This document shows, piece by piece, positions 26,629-37,093 of a stretch of 64,000 nucleotides of DNA; the first letter of the stretch is position 1; each line of letters begins with the position of its first letter. The notes beneath the pieces are model-generated. The model ran no database searches. It saw nothing but the letters and a program-made list of their open reading frames with translations, and was not told the origin of the DNA. The position numbers and the translations under genes are program-made. The DNA is from Oceanobacillus indicireducens (GTDB lineage Bacteria > Bacillota > Bacilli > Bacillales > Amphibacillaceae): assembly GCF_014647195.1 (NCBI RefSeq), contig NZ_BMOS01000001.1:164453-228452 (forward strand), given 5' to 3'.

Positions 26629-27405
26629 ATGGATATTTATCAGCATTTTCGTAATGAGGAAGCCCCGTTCATTGATCAGGTCCTTTCCTGGAAAGAGCAA
26701 GTAGAACGGAGTTATATTCCGAAGCTCACTGATTTTTTAGATCCGCGTGAGCAGCAAATTGTTGAAACAATTATCGGTACGGGGAATGATGAACTGCAAA
26801 TCGAAGCATTCGGGGGCTCCCCGCATACAGAAAGAAATAGAATGATTATTGCACCATTCTATGAAGAAATAACCGAGGAGAGTTTTCAATTAACACTTCT
26901 CGAGGCAACCTATCAGGAAAAATTTGTGACACTGACACACCGAGATGCGATGGGTGCCTTTCTATCTTCTGGTGTGAAGCGTGAAAAGCTTGGGGATATC
27001 TTTGTTGGAGATGGAACGATTCAAATTATCGTTGCGGCTGAAATAAGTCCTTATGTTGTGATGAATCTTACATCGGTGAAACATGCGAAGATCAAACTGG
27101 CGGAAAAAGAACTGGCAAGTGTCCGCATCCCTCGTCCGAATTGGGTCGAGTCTAGTAAGACGGTATCTTCACTCCGATTGGATACCGTTCTAAAAGAAAT
27201 TTACCGTATGTCACGAAAGGATGCCCAACAAGCGATAGACCGGCAATTAGTTAAAGTGAATCATAAAGTAGTTCAAGATACAAAATATCCCCTTGGAGCG
27301 GGTGATTTATTGTCTTTTCGAGGTAAGGGACGAAGCAAAGTTATTCAGATCGAAGGACAGACAAAAAAAGAGAAATGGCGGATTACTACTGCGACATTGG
27401 AATAA
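26629..27405 (+). CDS. ylmH: YlmH family RNA-binding protein (S4 domain)
   Basis: The 258-residue protein has an N-terminal domain related to ribosomal-protein-like folds and a C-terminal S4 RNA-binding domain (about residues 180-240: VSSLRLDTVLKEIYRMSRKDAQQAIDRQLVKVNHKVV). YlmH homologues bind 50S ribosomal subunits; in B. subtilis it has been linked to ribosome-associated quality control beside RqcH, which is also in this window. ATG 26629 follows AAAGGAAG. A terminator follows. Confidence 0.92.
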   Translation: MDIYQHFRNEEAPFIDQVLSWKEQVERSYIPKLTDFLDPREQQIVETIIGTGNDELQIEAFGGSPHTERNRMIIAPFYEEITEESFQLTLLEATYQEKFVTLTHRDAMGAFLSSGVKREKLGDIFVGDGTIQIIVAAEISPYVVMNLTSVKHAKIKLAEKELASVRIPRPNWVESSKTVSSLRLDTVLKEIYRMSRKDAQQAIDRQLVKVNHKVVQDTKYPLGAGDLLSFRGKGRSKVIQIEGQTKKEKWRITTATLE

Positions 27406-27436
27406 AAAAATATCTGTTTATGCAGGATTTTTTTAT
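27404..27436 (+). terminator. Terminator after ylmH
   Basis: AAAAAAATATCTG and CAGGATTTTTTT pair with one bulge, then T-rich sequence. It separates the ylm run from divIVA. Confidence 0.7.
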
Positions 27437-27511
27437 TTTATGTCGAATTATAAAAGAGAGTCATATTAAAATAAATGAATAGGATTTCTTATACTTAGGG
27501 AGGTGGCCTTT

Positions 27512-28015
27512 GTGCCGTTAACACCGTTAGATATTCATAATAAAGAGTTTTCAAGTAAGTTCCGTGGTTATGATGAAGATGAGGTCAATGAATTCCTTGA
27601 TCAAGTCGTGAAAGACTACGAAATGGTCATAAGGGAAAAGAAGAATTTAGAAGAGAAAGTTGAACTGCTTGAAGAAAAGTTAGGTCATTTCACAAATATT
27701 GAAGAGACCTTAAATAGATCAATCCTTGTTGCACAGGAAACTGCTGAGGAAGTGAAAGGCAACGCAACAAAAGAATCTAAGTTAATCATTAAAGAAGCTG
27801 AAAAGAATGCAGATCGCATCATTAACGAAGCATTAAGCAAATCAAGACGAATTGCAATGGATGTGGAGGAATTGAAGAAACAAGCGAAAGTATTCCGCAC
27901 CCGCCTGAAAGCAATTGTCGAAGCACAGCTTGATATGATTGAAACGAACGATTGGGACGAGCTTTTCGAAGCTGAAATTGGTGATGAGGATGAATTATTA
28001 AAAAATAACGCATAG
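27512..28015 (+). CDS. divIVA: Division site/pole-targeting protein DivIVA
   Basis: DivIVA binds negatively curved membrane at the septum and poles and positions MinJ/MinCD and, in sporulation, the chromosome anchor. The 167-residue protein has the N-terminal lipid-binding domain (MPLTPLDIHNKEFSSKFRGYDEDEVNEFLDQV) and long coiled coils through residue 150. The start is GTG 27512, which reproduces the MPLTP N-terminus and has GGGAGGTGG upstream; GTG 27503 overlaps the ribosome-binding site. Confidence 0.96.
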   Translation: MPLTPLDIHNKEFSSKFRGYDEDEVNEFLDQVVKDYEMVIREKKNLEEKVELLEEKLGHFTNIEETLNRSILVAQETAEEVKGNATKESKLIIKEAEKNADRIINEALSKSRRIAMDVEELKKQAKVFRTRLKAIVEAQLDMIETNDWDELFEAEIGDEDELLKNNA

Positions 28016-28020
28016 TAGGC

Positions 28021-28049
28021 TTGACGACAAAGGATTTTTTACATATAAT
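28021..28049 (+). promoter_or_regulatory. Sigma-A promoter of the ileS T-box leader
   Basis: TTGACG (28021-28026), a 17-bp spacer and a perfect TATAAT (28044-28049), directly before the T-box. Confidence 0.88.
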
Positions 28050-28055
28050 TCATAC

Positions 28056-28318
28056 AAGTAAACATTATGTGATAGATACAGTGACGGAGACAGTATAAAA
28101 GTATATGTCTGGTAAGCGAGTCAGGGAAAGGTGGAAGCCTGATACAGATAGCTTTTAGAACATCACTCCTGATGTATCCACTATGAAATGATAGTAATAG
28201 TGGACGGCTCATCACCGTTAAGAGATTCTTGAGTGAATTTAAATATGTCATTTAAATTTATAAGGGTGGTACCGCGAGTCTTCTCGTCCCTTTTGGGATA
28301 GAGAGGACTTTTTTGTTA
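28056..28318 (+). promoter_or_regulatory. T-box riboswitch, isoleucine-specific
   Basis: The T-box core AAGGGTGGTACCGCG lies at 28262-28276. The upstream Stem I region contains ATC (28162-28164, in GAACATCACTCC), an isoleucine codon in the position of the specifier. The terminator stem AGTCTTCTCGTCCC/GGGATAGAGAGGACT with a T run spans 28277-28314. Uncharged tRNA-Ile would favour the antiterminator and allow readthrough toward ileS. The ileS start is 600 bp further on, not the usual short distance, because a repeat element lies between. Confidence 0.95.
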
Positions 28319-28320
28319 CC

Positions 28321-28862
28321 ACTCAACTTTCATACTAAAAAACAATTGCTTTCATTCAGCGTAAGTGATACTGCTCGTTCTCGTGGCTAGATTTCTAATC
28401 GCCGTTCAGTTGCCCGGTGGACGGATGCTTTCCGCGGGCACAGCCGAAGCCTCGACGCACAGGACGTGCTAATGCAGACGTTGCCACAGGACGTGGCGAA
28501 CTTAGTCTGCCTCGGGCTACCGCCCTGCGGGGTCTCCGGACTCGTGCTATTCCCGCAGGAGTCACCGTCCACCGGGCAACTGAACTGGTAGAGAGGGTTA
28601 TTATTAACGGAAACTATCCCACTATGATGAGAGTTCTATTCCTTAAATGAAAAATAGTGTTCCAAATTCGGCCTTCCCTGGGAGCAGTCCAGACACCTCG
28701 AGGCTCCTGCGGGAGGATAGGCATAGGTGAGACCCCGCAGGGCGACAGCCCGAGGAGGCTCACCAGCCGCCCGCGGAAAGCGAGAGGTGTCCCCGGAAAG
28801 AGAGTTGCGCACTTACGCTGAATGAAGGAGTAGTTGGTTGTTTCAGACGATGAAAGTTGAGT
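28321..28862 (-). repeat. Composite palindromic repeat element, copy II (inverted polarity)
   Basis: The element begins three bases after the tail of the T-box terminator and ends 55 bp before ileS. Outer ends ACTCAACTTTCAT (28321-28333) and ATGAAAGTTGAGT (28850-28862) are perfectly inverted. Inner ends CATTCAGCGTAAGTG (28353-28367) and CACTTACGCTGAATG (28810-28824) are too. Module A (28404-28585) has perfect 21-bp arms and contains the hairpin insert: GCAC-AGGAC-GTGC (28457-28469), then GCCAC-AGGAC-GTGGC (28483-28497) enclosed by GCAGAC/GTCTGC. Module B starts at 28684 and its right arm is cut short after AGGTGTCC (28785-28792). The open frames inside it have no ribosome-binding sites and repeat-like composition, so none is called. 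Confidence 0.87.
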
Positions 28863-28868
28863 TATGAT
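28838..28868 (+). promoter_or_regulatory. Promoter-like sequence at the end of repeat copy II, facing ileS
   Basis: TTGTTT (28838-28843), 19 bp, TATGAT (28863-28868). This is the counterpart of the promoter-like end of copy I. If active, it would express ileS independently of the T-box. Confidence 0.35.
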
Positions 28869-28917
28869 GATTTGTTTATAAATTATGCCGAAACGAATTT
28901 GAAGGAGGAAATGCATG

Positions 28918-31668
28918 ATGGATTATAAAGAAACCTTAATGATGCCGAAAACAAAGTTCCCAATGCGTGGAAACTTACCAAATAAAGAACCCGTACGCCG
29001 TGAACAATGGGAAGAAGATAATATCTATGAAAAAGTGCAGGAACGTACGAAAGGTCGCCCATTATTTATTCTTCATGATGGACCACCATATGCGAATGGA
29101 GATTTGCATATCGGGCATGCCTTGAACAAAATTTTAAAAGACTTCATCATTCGTTATAAGTCGATGACCGGTTACCACGCACCATATATTCCTGGTTGGG
29201 ATACGCACGGATTACCGATTGAAACGGCACTCACAAAGAAAAAGAAGATTAATCGAAAGGAAATCCCTGTACCGGAATTCCGTAAACTCTGTGAAGAGTA
29301 TGCATTAGAGCAAATTGACAATCAACGGACGCAGTTTAAATCATTAGGTGTCCGCGGTGACTGGGATAATCCTTATATTACACTCACAAAAGACTTTGAA
29401 GCTGCACAAATTAAAGTATTCGGTGAAATGGCGAAAAAAGGCTACATTTATAAAGGATTAAAGCCAGTCAACTGGTCTCCTTCATCTGAGTCTGCACTTG
29501 CTGAAGCGGAAATTGAATACTACGACAAACGCTCCCCATCCATTTATGTTACGTTCGAAGTAAAAGATGGAAAAGATGTGTTAACTGAAGGAGAAAAAAT
29601 TGTTATCTGGACAACAACACCATGGACACTTCCAGCCAACCTTGGAATCAGTGTTCACCCGGACCTCGAATATGTCGTAGCAGAAGTCGAGAACGAAAAA
29701 TATGTAGTTGCTGAATCATTACTTGAGACGGTGGCTGAAGAGCTAGGGTGGAGTAATCCACAAGTTGTTAAACAGTTTAAAGGACAAGAAATTGATAAAG
29801 TTGTCGCAAAACACCCATTCTATGACCGTGATTCACTTGTCATGCTTGGTGACCATGTAACGACAGAAGCTGGTACTGGTTGTGTCCATACTGCACCAGG
29901 ACACGGGGAAGATGACTTCTATGTAGCTCAGAGTTATGGACTGGACGCACTATCTCCAATTGATGACCGTGGAGTATTTACAGCCGATGCACCAGGTTTT
30001 GAAGGAATGTTCTATGATAAAGCGAATAAAGCAATAACAGAGAAATTAGAGGAAGTCGGTGCATTATTAAAGCTTACCTTCATTACGCACTCCTATCCTC
30101 ATGACTGGCGGACGAAGAAACCGACTATTTTCCGTGCAACACCACAATGGTTTGCATCGATTAAAGATTTCCGTCAAGATATTCTTGAAGAAATTAAAAA
30201 TGTCGAATGGTTCCCGAAATGGGGAGAAACTCGTCTGTATAACATGGTAAGAGATCGCGAAGACTGGGTCATTTCAAGACAGCGAACTTGGGGTGTACCA
30301 ATTCCAGTTTTTTACGCGGAGGATAATACACCAATCATTATAGAAGAAACGATTAATCATGTATCTGAACTATTTAGAGAGCACGGTTCTAATATCTGGT
30401 TTGAAAAAGAAGCGAAAGATTTATTGCCAGAAGGATTTACTTCTCCGCATAGTCCAAATGGAGAGTTTACGAAAGAAACGGATATTATGGACGTATGGTT
30501 TGACTCCGGTTCAACCCATGAGGGAGTATTAATGAATCGTAAAGATCACCGCCGTCCAGCTGATATTTATTTAGAAGGTAGTGACCAGTATCGTGGTTGG
30601 TTCAACTCATCCATATCTACTGCAGTTGCTGTAACAGGTAAAGCACCTTATAAATCGATCGTCAGTCATGGATTTGTCCTTGATGGAGATGGCAGGAAAA
30701 TGAGTAAATCATTAGGAAACGTCATCGTTCCAGGTAAAGTATTGAAACAATTAGGTGCAGACATTTTGCGTCTTTGGGTTGCATCAGTCGATTACCAGGC
30801 TGACGTTAGAATTTCGGATGATATTCTAAAACAAACCTCAGAAGCATACCGGAAGATTAGAAATACATTCCGCTTCATGTTGGCAAACTTAGCTGATTTT
30901 GACCCTGCAACGGATCAGGTGCCTGAGTCAGAGATGGAAGAAATTGATCTATTCATGCTTAATCGTTTGCAGGAAGTATTGGCTGATGCACGTAATTCTT
31001 ACGAGGTTTATGAATACTCGCCAATCTTCCACGAAGTTCATAACTTCTGTTCCGTAGATTTAAGTTCCTTCTACCTGGACTTTGCGAAAGATATTCTTTA
31101 TATCGAGAAACCGGACGATAGACGTAGACGTAGTATCCAAACAGCATTTTATGAAATCTTGACAACACTTGTTAAGCTGCTTACACCTATTATTCCGCAT
31201 ACAGCTGAAGAAGTATGGGAATACATTCCAGGGGTCGAAGAGAAGTATGTCCAATTGACAGATATCCCGGAACCAAGAGAAATAAAAGGATTAGACAAAG
31301 CGAAATGGGACCAATTCATGAATGTACGCGATGATGTATTGAAAGCATTAGAAGAAGCCAGAAATGACAAATTGATCGGTAAACCATTAGAAGCTAAAGT
31401 AACATTGGTTCCCCGTGATGAAGAAACGAAAAAAGTATTGGAATCAATGGAATATCTCCATCAATACTTGATTGTTTCAGAGGCAGTAATTAAAGGTGAA
31501 GAACCAAAAGCGAAAGAATACCGCTATGTAAACGTACTTGTCGAAGTACATCCTGGTGAAAAATGTGAACGTTGCTGGGTATCATCCGAAACAGTCGGAC
31601 AGGACCAAGATCATCCAACCCTTTGCACCCGCTGTGCATCTGTTGTTAAGGAATATTACGAAGCTTAA
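28918..31668 (+). CDS. ileS: Isoleucyl-tRNA synthetase
   Basis: Class I synthetase of 916 residues charging tRNA-Ile. The HIGH-type motif appears as HIGHALNK (about residues 60-67, in [22 protein letters not shown]) and the KMSKS motif as KMSKSLGN (about 595-602). The editing (CP1) domain is present ([28 protein letters not shown]). The C-terminal zinc site has four cysteines (CERC...CTRC), as in the eubacterial ileS1 type. ATG 28918 gives [18 protein letters not shown] as in B. subtilis; ATG 28915 is one codon earlier. AGGAGG lies upstream. Confidence 0.98.
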   Translation: MDYKETLMMPKTKFPMRGNLPNKEPVRREQWEEDNIYEKVQERTKGRPLFILHDGPPYANGDLHIGHALNKILKDFIIRYKSMTGYHAPYIPGWDTHGLPIETALTKKKKINRKEIPVPEFRKLCEEYALEQIDNQRTQFKSLGVRGDWDNPYITLTKDFEAAQIKVFGEMAKKGYIYKGLKPVNWSPSSESALAEAEIEYYDKRSPSIYVTFEVKDGKDVLTEGEKIVIWTTTPWTLPANLGISVHPDLEYVVAEVENEKYVVAESLLETVAEELGWSNPQVVKQFKGQEIDKVVAKHPFYDRDSLVMLGDHVTTEAGTGCVHTAPGHGEDDFYVAQSYGLDALSPIDDRGVFTADAPGFEGMFYDKANKAITEKLEEVGALLKLTFITHSYPHDWRTKKPTIFRATPQWFASIKDFRQDILEEIKNVEWFPKWGETRLYNMVRDREDWVISRQRTWGVPIPVFYAEDNTPIIIEETINHVSELFREHGSNIWFEKEAKDLLPEGFTSPHSPNGEFTKETDIMDVWFDSGSTHEGVLMNRKDHRRPADIYLEGSDQYRGWFNSSISTAVAVTGKAPYKSIVSHGFVLDGDGRKMSKSLGNVIVPGKVLKQLGADILRLWVASVDYQADVRISDDILKQTSEAYRKIRNTFRFMLANLADFDPATDQVPESEMEEIDLFMLNRLQEVLADARNSYEVYEYSPIFHEVHNFCSVDLSSFYLDFAKDILYIEKPDDRRRRSIQTAFYEILTTLVKLLTPIIPHTAEEVWEYIPGVEEKYVQLTDIPEPREIKGLDKAKWDQFMNVRDDVLKALEEARNDKLIGKPLEAKVTLVPRDEETKKVLESMEYLHQYLIVSEAVIKGEEPKAKEYRYVNVLVEVHPGEKCERCWVSSETVGQDQDHPTLCTRCASVVKEYYEA

Positions 31669-31672
31669 TAAC

Positions 31673-31707
31673 AAGACTGCTTCTTCTACTTGAAGGAGCA
31701 GTCTTTT
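31673..31707 (+). terminator. Rho-independent terminator after ileS
   Basis: AAGACTGCTTCTTC and GAAGGAGCAGTCTT form a 14-bp stem with one G-T-type mismatch, followed by TTC. Confidence 0.85.
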
Positions 31708-31898
31708 CATTTGATGACTCATGTTTACCACGCATTAACGTTCTATAATACCCCCACTGAATGAAGTTTCACTGTACGAATAAACCAAGAACACTCGTGA
31801 TTTCAGGCATGAGAGGTTCTGTCTTGTGTTTCATATCTGTACAGTATAAGATAAATAAAGGAAAAAAATTAATCGAAGCATTTTTCGGAGGTTGCTGC

Positions 31899-32378
31899 AT
31901 GCTGACATATTATCTCATCGCCTTAGCGATTATTGCACTGGATCAAATTACGAAATGGCTGGTTATTATTAATATGGAACTTGGAGAAAGCATTCCTATC
32001 ATTGATGGATTCTTTCATTTAACTTCACACCGTAATAGTGGAGCAGCCTGGGGGATTTTAGAAGGACAAATGATTTTCTTTTATATCATTACCCTCGTAT
32101 TTATTGCCGCAGCCGTTTACTATATGCATAAATATGCCCATGATAATAAACTGCTCGGAATCTCCTTAGGTATTATTATTGGGGGAGCAATTGGTAACTT
32201 TATCGATCGATTGTTCAGACATGAAGTAGTGGATTTTGCTGATTTTACTATTTTTAATTATAATTTCCCCATCTTTAATGTTGCGGACTCGGCACTGACA
32301 ATCGGTGTAATCTTAATTATTATTGTAACAATTATTGAGGAACGAAAAGAAAAAAGGAAGGAAAAGGAAAAAGCATGA
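31899..32378 (+). CDS. lspA: Lipoprotein signal peptidase LspA
   Basis: The membrane aspartic protease that removes signal peptides from diacylated prolipoproteins. The 159-residue protein has four membrane helices and the catalytic pair D103 (in GAIGNFIDR) and D130 (in [10 protein letters not shown]), plus [13 protein letters not shown] 31899 is chosen because CGGAGG lies just upstream and the protein then has normal length. The frame stays open back to an ATG at 31761, but the extra 46 residues are unlike any LspA. The end overlaps the next gene by ATGA. Confidence 0.95.
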   Translation: MLTYYLIALAIIALDQITKWLVIINMELGESIPIIDGFFHLTSHRNSGAAWGILEGQMIFFYIITLVFIAAAVYYMHKYAHDNKLLGISLGIIIGGAIGNFIDRLFRHEVVDFADFTIFNYNFPIFNVADSALTIGVILIIIVTIIEERKEKRKEKEKA

Positions 32379-33286
32379 GTTTTCAAACCCATACTGTAAC
32401 ACCGGAACAAAATCAAATAAGGATAGATAAGCTGTTATCTGAAATAAATCCCGACCGCTCCCGGTCCCAAATTCAGATATGGATTGCAGAGGGCTACGTG
32501 GAGGTGAATGAACGACAAGTTAAAGCAAATTATAAATGCGAAGAAGGGGACGTCATTGAGTGGCAAATTCCGGAAGTGAAAGCTCTTGAAATTACAGCGG
32601 AAAATATTCCACTTGATATTATGTATGAGGACAGTGACCTGCTTGTCGTGAATAAACCGCGAGGAATGGTCGTACACCCGTCAGCTGGACATGGCTCAGG
32701 AACTTTAGTGAATGCACTCCTTTACCACTGTAACGATCTTTCAGGTATTAATGGTGTAGAACGGCCAGGGATTGTCCACCGATTAGATAAGGATACGAGC
32801 GGATTGTTAGTTGTTGCGAAACACGATCAAGCACATATCGGCTTATCAGAGCAATTTGCAAACCGGGAAGTGGAAAGGAAGTATATTGCGCTTGTTCATG
32901 GAGAAATCCCTCATGAAACAGGGATAATTGACGCTCCAATCGGAAGAGATCCGAAGAATAGACAACGGATGGCTGTCGTTGATAATGGCAAGTCAGCTGT
33001 TACCAATTTTCATGTACTGAAACACTTCCCAGATTATTCATTTATTGAATGTAAGCTGGAGACCGGAAGAACGCACCAAATCCGTGTGCATATGAGATAT
33101 ATCGGTTATCCGCTTGTTGGAGATCCATTATATGGCCCTAGAAAGACGATTGATTTAGGTGGTCAAGCGCTCCATGCTAAAAAGGTAGGTTTCACCCATC
33201 CGATCACAGGAAAATGGCTGGAATTCGAATCAGCCATTCCGACCTATTTCAATGATGCGTTAAAAATAATTGAGAAAATGTATTGA
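32375..33286 (+). CDS. RluD-family 23S rRNA pseudouridine synthase (YlyB-like)
   Basis: The 303-residue protein has an N-terminal S4 RNA-binding domain (about residues 14-60) and the RluA-family catalytic domain. The catalytic aspartate is in [12 protein letters not shown] (about residues 135-146). Also visible are [16 protein letters not shown] and the late [26 protein letters not shown]. It corresponds by position and sequence to B. subtilis YlyB between lspA and pyrR. The exact rRNA target cannot be told from sequence. The gene start overlaps lspA; the pyr promoter overlaps its 3' end. Confidence 0.93.
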   Translation: MSFQTHTVTPEQNQIRIDKLLSEINPDRSRSQIQIWIAEGYVEVNERQVKANYKCEEGDVIEWQIPEVKALEITAENIPLDIMYEDSDLLVVNKPRGMVVHPSAGHGSGTLVNALLYHCNDLSGINGVERPGIVHRLDKDTSGLLVVAKHDQAHIGLSEQFANREVERKYIALVHGEIPHETGIIDAPIGRDPKNRQRMAVVDNGKSAVTNFHVLKHFPDYSFIECKLETGRTHQIRVHMRYIGYPLVGDPLYGPRKTIDLGGQALHAKKVGFTHPITGKWLEFESAIPTYFNDALKIIEKMY

Positions 33287-33311
33287 CATATGAATCAAAG
33301 TTTGAAATAAT
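33283..33311 (+). promoter_or_regulatory. Sigma-A promoter of the pyr operon
   Basis: TTGACA (33283-33288), 17 bp, AATAAT (33306-33311). The -35 box overlaps the stop codon of the preceding gene. Confidence 0.75.
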
Positions 33312-33328
33312 ATATAGAAATAAGAAGA

Positions 33329-33425
33329 CCTTTAATCATAGTCCCGTGAGGCTAAAAAGGATCGGTAAAAATGCTGTCATTTTATGAATCCCTTTTTCCT
33401 CATGTGAAAAAGGGATTATTTATAT
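33329..33425 (+). promoter_or_regulatory. PyrR-responsive transcription attenuator 1
   Basis: The PyrR-binding (anti-antiterminator) hairpin is CCTTT...AGTCCCGTGAGGCT...AAAGG (33329-33360), close to the known loop AGUCCAGAGAGGCU. It is followed by the terminator AATCCCTTTTTC (33387-33398)/GAAAAAGGGATT (33406-33417). UMP-bound PyrR stabilises the first hairpin and lets the terminator form. The T run after the stem is short. Confidence 0.88.
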
Positions 33426-33436
33426 GGAGAACATAG

Positions 33437-33994
<558 letters not shown>

Positions 33995-34003
33995 ATAACG
34001 AAA

Positions 34004-34108
34004 CAACTTTTAACTAAATCCAGAGAGATTTAAAAGGTTGCGATTTTACATGTCTGATACACGGGATATGTCTATCTTCTTGCAGCCTTATTGCAAGAAG
34101 ATTTTTTT
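34004..34108 (+). promoter_or_regulatory. PyrR-responsive transcription attenuator 2
   Basis: In the pyrR-pyrB gap. The PyrR-binding hairpin CAACTTTTAA...TCCAGAGAGA...TTAAAAGGTTG (34004-34040) contains the consensus loop UCCAGAGAGR. The terminator is ATCTTCTTGCA (34074-34084)/TGCAAGAAGAT (34092-34102) with seven T's. In B. subtilis there are three such sites (leader, pyrR-pyrP, pyrP-pyrB); here pyrP is missing and one intercistronic site remains. Confidence 0.93.
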
Positions 34109-34147
34109 ATGCCAACTTAAGCTATTCGAAAAAATGGAGGGAGAAAG

Positions 34148-35065
34148 ATGAGACATTTTATTTCAGTAGACCAATTGACAACCGAGGAGATTTATTCCAT
34201 TTTACAGGATGCAGAGAAACTTCGAAACAACGATTACAAACTTGAACGGCAACTATTTGCGGCTAATCTGTTCTTTGAACCGAGCACAAGAACGAAAATG
34301 AGTTTCGTTGTAGCGGAGAGAAAATTAGGGATAGAAAATCTGGACTTCCACTCGCAAAACTCTTCCGTATTGAAAGGGGAGTCCCTCTATGATACGGCAA
34401 AGACCTTTGAAGCAATCGGAGCAGACTTCTTAGTCGTCCGCCACGAAGAAGATGATTGGTATAAAGAATTGGAAGGAAAATTGTCGATTCCGTTAATTAA
34501 TGGTGGGGCAGGAGCGAAAGAGCATCCGACTCAAACGATGCTTGATTTACTAACGATTTATCAAGAATTTAAAACCTTTAAGGGCTTAAAAATTGCGATC
34601 GCTGGAGATATCAAGCATAGCAGAGTAGCAAGGTCAAATGCTGTTTGTTTACAGAAACTTGGGGCGGAAGTATATTTAAGTGCGGCACAGGGGATGGAAA
34701 GAGATGTACTAGAATTTCCTTATCTTCCAATTGATGAAGCGGTTGAAGTGTGTGATGTTGTCATGCTTTTACGGATTCAGCATGAGCGCCACGAACATTC
34801 GGTGAATACGTATGACTATTTAGAGCAATACGGATTAACAAAAGAGAGGGAGAGCAGAATGAAAGATAACGCAATCATTATGCATCCGGCTCCGATTAAT
34901 CGCGGTGTGGAGATTGATACGGAACTCGTGGAATGTGAACGGTCACGAATCTTTAAACAGATGAACAATGGAGTTTACGTAAGAATGGCAATCATCATCA
35001 ATGTATTGAATGAATGGGGGATTTTAAGTGACAAAGCTACTGAAAAATATCAAACTGCTATCTGA
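34148..35065 (+). CDS. pyrB: Aspartate carbamoyltransferase catalytic subunit
   Basis: Condenses carbamoyl phosphate with aspartate in pyrimidine synthesis. The 305-residue protein has the carbamoyl-phosphate loop [12 protein letters not shown] (about residues 41-52), [19 protein letters not shown] and the late [12 protein letters not shown]. No PyrI-like regulatory chain is nearby, as expected for Bacillaceae. ATG 34148 has GGAGGGAG upstream. The 3' end overlaps pyrC by 38 bp. Confidence 0.97.
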   Translation: MRHFISVDQLTTEEIYSILQDAEKLRNNDYKLERQLFAANLFFEPSTRTKMSFVVAERKLGIENLDFHSQNSSVLKGESLYDTAKTFEAIGADFLVVRHEEDDWYKELEGKLSIPLINGGAGAKEHPTQTMLDLLTIYQEFKTFKGLKIAIAGDIKHSRVARSNAVCLQKLGAEVYLSAAQGMERDVLEFPYLPIDEAVEVCDVVMLLRIQHERHEHSVNTYDYLEQYGLTKERESRMKDNAIIMHPAPINRGVEIDTELVECERSRIFKQMNNGVYVRMAIIINVLNEWGILSDKATEKYQTAI

Positions 35066-36314
35066 GACAGGTGAAATGATCCACAAAGAAATATTAATAG
35101 AGGATAATAAGATATCGCAAATTGCAGATAAAGTAAATGTTAGTGCGGAAGAAGTAATCGATGGGCAAGGAAAACTCGCCTTGCCAGGTTTCATCGATGT
35201 CCACATTCATTTAAGAGAACCTGGCGGAGAACATAAGGAGACAATTCAAACAGGGACAATGGCAGCTGCAAGAGGTGGTTTTACAACAGTTGCTGCCATG
35301 CCGAATACAAATCCCGTCCCGGACAGTCGTGAAAAAATAGATAATTTACTAGCAAAGATTGAAGAAGATGCAATTATACGTGTCCTTCCATATGCTTCTA
35401 TTACAAAAGGACTCGAAGGAAAAGAACTTACAGATTTAGAAAGTCTCGGGGAAGCTTTTGCCTACACGGATGATGGGGTCGGTGTCCAGACTGCTGACCT
35501 CATGCTCCAAGCAATGAAGCGAGCCGCAAAGCTTGGTAAAGCGATTGTCGCTCACTGTGAGGATAATTCGATTGTCTATAATGGAGTTGTTCATGACGGG
35601 GAAGTGAGTGAACGCCTCAATTTGCCAGGTCTACCTGGAATCAGTGAATCTGTGCAGATTGCAAGGGACGTCCTGTTAGCGGAAGCAGCAGGCTGTCATT
35701 ATCATGTATGCCATGTCAGTACGAAAGAATCTGTTCGAGTTATTCGGGATGCGAAGCGAGCGGGGATTAACGTAACAGCTGAAGTGACACCGCATCATTT
35801 AATACTAAATGAACAAGATATTTTATCAAACGACGCTAACTTTAAAATGAATCCGCCATTACGGGCAAAAGAAGACCAGGAAGCATTACTTGAAGGGTTA
35901 CTTGACGGCACGATTGATCTAATTGCGACTGACCATGCACCTCATGCTGAAGATGAGAAAGCCCTTGGTTTCTTACAAGCACCATTTGGGATTACTGGAC
36001 TCGAAACTGCTTTCCCGCTACTTTACACCCATTTAGTAAAGACAGGAAAATTAAGCTTGAAGCTGCTTGTCGACTATTTGACGGTTAAGCCGGCGCAAGT
36101 TTTTGCATTGCCATATGGTCGGCTTGAAGTTGCTGAGTTTGCAGATATCACGCTAATCGATTTAACCGAAGAATGGACGATTGATAAACATACGTTTTAT
36201 TCCAAGGGGAAAAATACACCATTTAACGGTTGGAACGTATTTGGAAAACCGGTACTCACAATCGCAGGTGGGAAAGTCGTATACGAAGACGAATCCGTCT
36301 TTGTTCAGCTATGA
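35028..36314 (+). CDS. pyrC: Dihydroorotase
   Basis: Class I zinc dihydroorotase of 428 residues that closes carbamoyl aspartate to dihydroorotate. The metal-binding motif [16 protein letters not shown] (about residues 57-72) is intact, with VAHCEDN (about 177-183), CHVSTKES and the catalytic [13 protein letters not shown] (about 301-313). The start is GTG 35028, inside the end of pyrB, with GGGGG upstream. In B. subtilis carAB follow; here the next gene is pyrK. Confidence 0.97.
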   Translation: MTKLLKNIKLLSETGEMIHKEILIEDNKISQIADKVNVSAEEVIDGQGKLALPGFIDVHIHLREPGGEHKETIQTGTMAAARGGFTTVAAMPNTNPVPDSREKIDNLLAKIEEDAIIRVLPYASITKGLEGKELTDLESLGEAFAYTDDGVGVQTADLMLQAMKRAAKLGKAIVAHCEDNSIVYNGVVHDGEVSERLNLPGLPGISESVQIARDVLLAEAAGCHYHVCHVSTKESVRVIRDAKRAGINVTAEVTPHHLILNEQDILSNDANFKMNPPLRAKEDQEALLEGLLDGTIDLIATDHAPHAEDEKALGFLQAPFGITGLETAFPLLYTHLVKTGKLSLKLLVDYLTVKPAQVFALPYGRLEVAEFADITLIDLTEEWTIDKHTFYSKGKNTPFNGWNVFGKPVLTIAGGKVVYEDESVFVQL

Positions 36315-36343
36315 AAAATACAGAGAATGAGGGCTGGAAAAAC

Positions 36344-37093
36344 ATGCGTAAAGTCAAAATGAAACTTTTAGAAATACGAGAAATTGCCAAAGATACGATT
36401 GAAATGAAGCTTACGGATAATTATATAACGGAAGTGGCAAAACCAGGTCAATTTATCTCGATTGCCTTACCAAACTATACGTTGCCCCGACCGATTTCTA
36501 TTGCAAATATTGATCGGGACAAGCAGGAATTAACTCTATTATTTAAAATTATGGGAAAAGGAACAAATGAACTTGCTGGATTTATCCCTGGAGCAGAAAT
36601 TGACTGTTTTGGCCCGAATGGTAATAGTTTTCCTCTAATGTCAGGAGAAATGACTAAAGTGTTATTAATTGGCGGAGGAATTGGAGTGCCGCCATTATAC
36701 TATCTTGGTAAACAATTAAAGAAGCAAGGAATTAAGGTTGTTTCCATTCTCGGCTTTCAATCCAGTGAAAATGTTTTCTATGAAAAGGAATTCGCAAGAT
36801 TGGGAGAGACGTTTATTGTAACGGATGACGGCTCCTATGGAATGAAAGGATTTGTGACAGATGCAGTGACCAGTGTTCCTAGTTTTAATGCTTATTATGC
36901 ATGTGGACCAACGGGTATGCTACGCGCGTTAACTACACAATTGCATAATAAAACGGGCTATATTTCTTTGGAGGAACGAATGGGTTGCACAGTCGGTGCT
37001 TGTGCAGCTTGTGTTATACCAACAACAGAGGGTGGCTACAAGAAAATCTGCCATGATGGGCCAGTCTTTGCAGCTGAGGAGGTCATTTTATGA
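36344..37093 (+). CDS. pyrK: Dihydroorotate dehydrogenase electron transfer subunit PyrK
   Basis: The FAD/[2Fe-2S] subunit that links PyrD (type 1B) to NAD+. The 249-residue protein has the flavin motif RPISIAN (about residues 46-52), NAD-binding [15 protein letters not shown] and the four cysteines of the iron-sulfur site in [11 protein letters not shown]...ICHDGPVF near the end. I choose ATG 36344 (GAGGG upstream). ATG 36311 overlaps the pyrC stop and would add 11 residues, but lacks a ribosome-binding site. Confidence 0.94.
   Translation: MRKVKMKLLEIREIAKDTIEMKLTDNYITEVAKPGQFISIALPNYTLPRPISIANIDRDKQELTLLFKIMGKGTNELAGFIPGAEIDCFGPNGNSFPLMSGEMTKVLLIGGGIGVPPLYYLGKQLKKQGIKVVSILGFQSSENVFYEKEFARLGETFIVTDDGSYGMKGFVTDAVTSVPSFNAYYACGPTGMLRALTTQLHNKTGYISLEERMGCTVGACAACVIPTTEGGYKKICHDGPVFAAEEVIL

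Noticed and set aside
28417..28650. Open frame of 77 codons inside repeat copy II
   Set aside because: It covers a folded module A and spacer; its sequence is the translation of the repeat and no initiation signal is present.
31761..31898. 46-residue N-terminal extension of lspA from ATG 31761
   Set aside because: The downstream ATG 31899 has a strong CGGAGG and gives a standard LspA length; the extension has no hydrophobic or family-like sequence.
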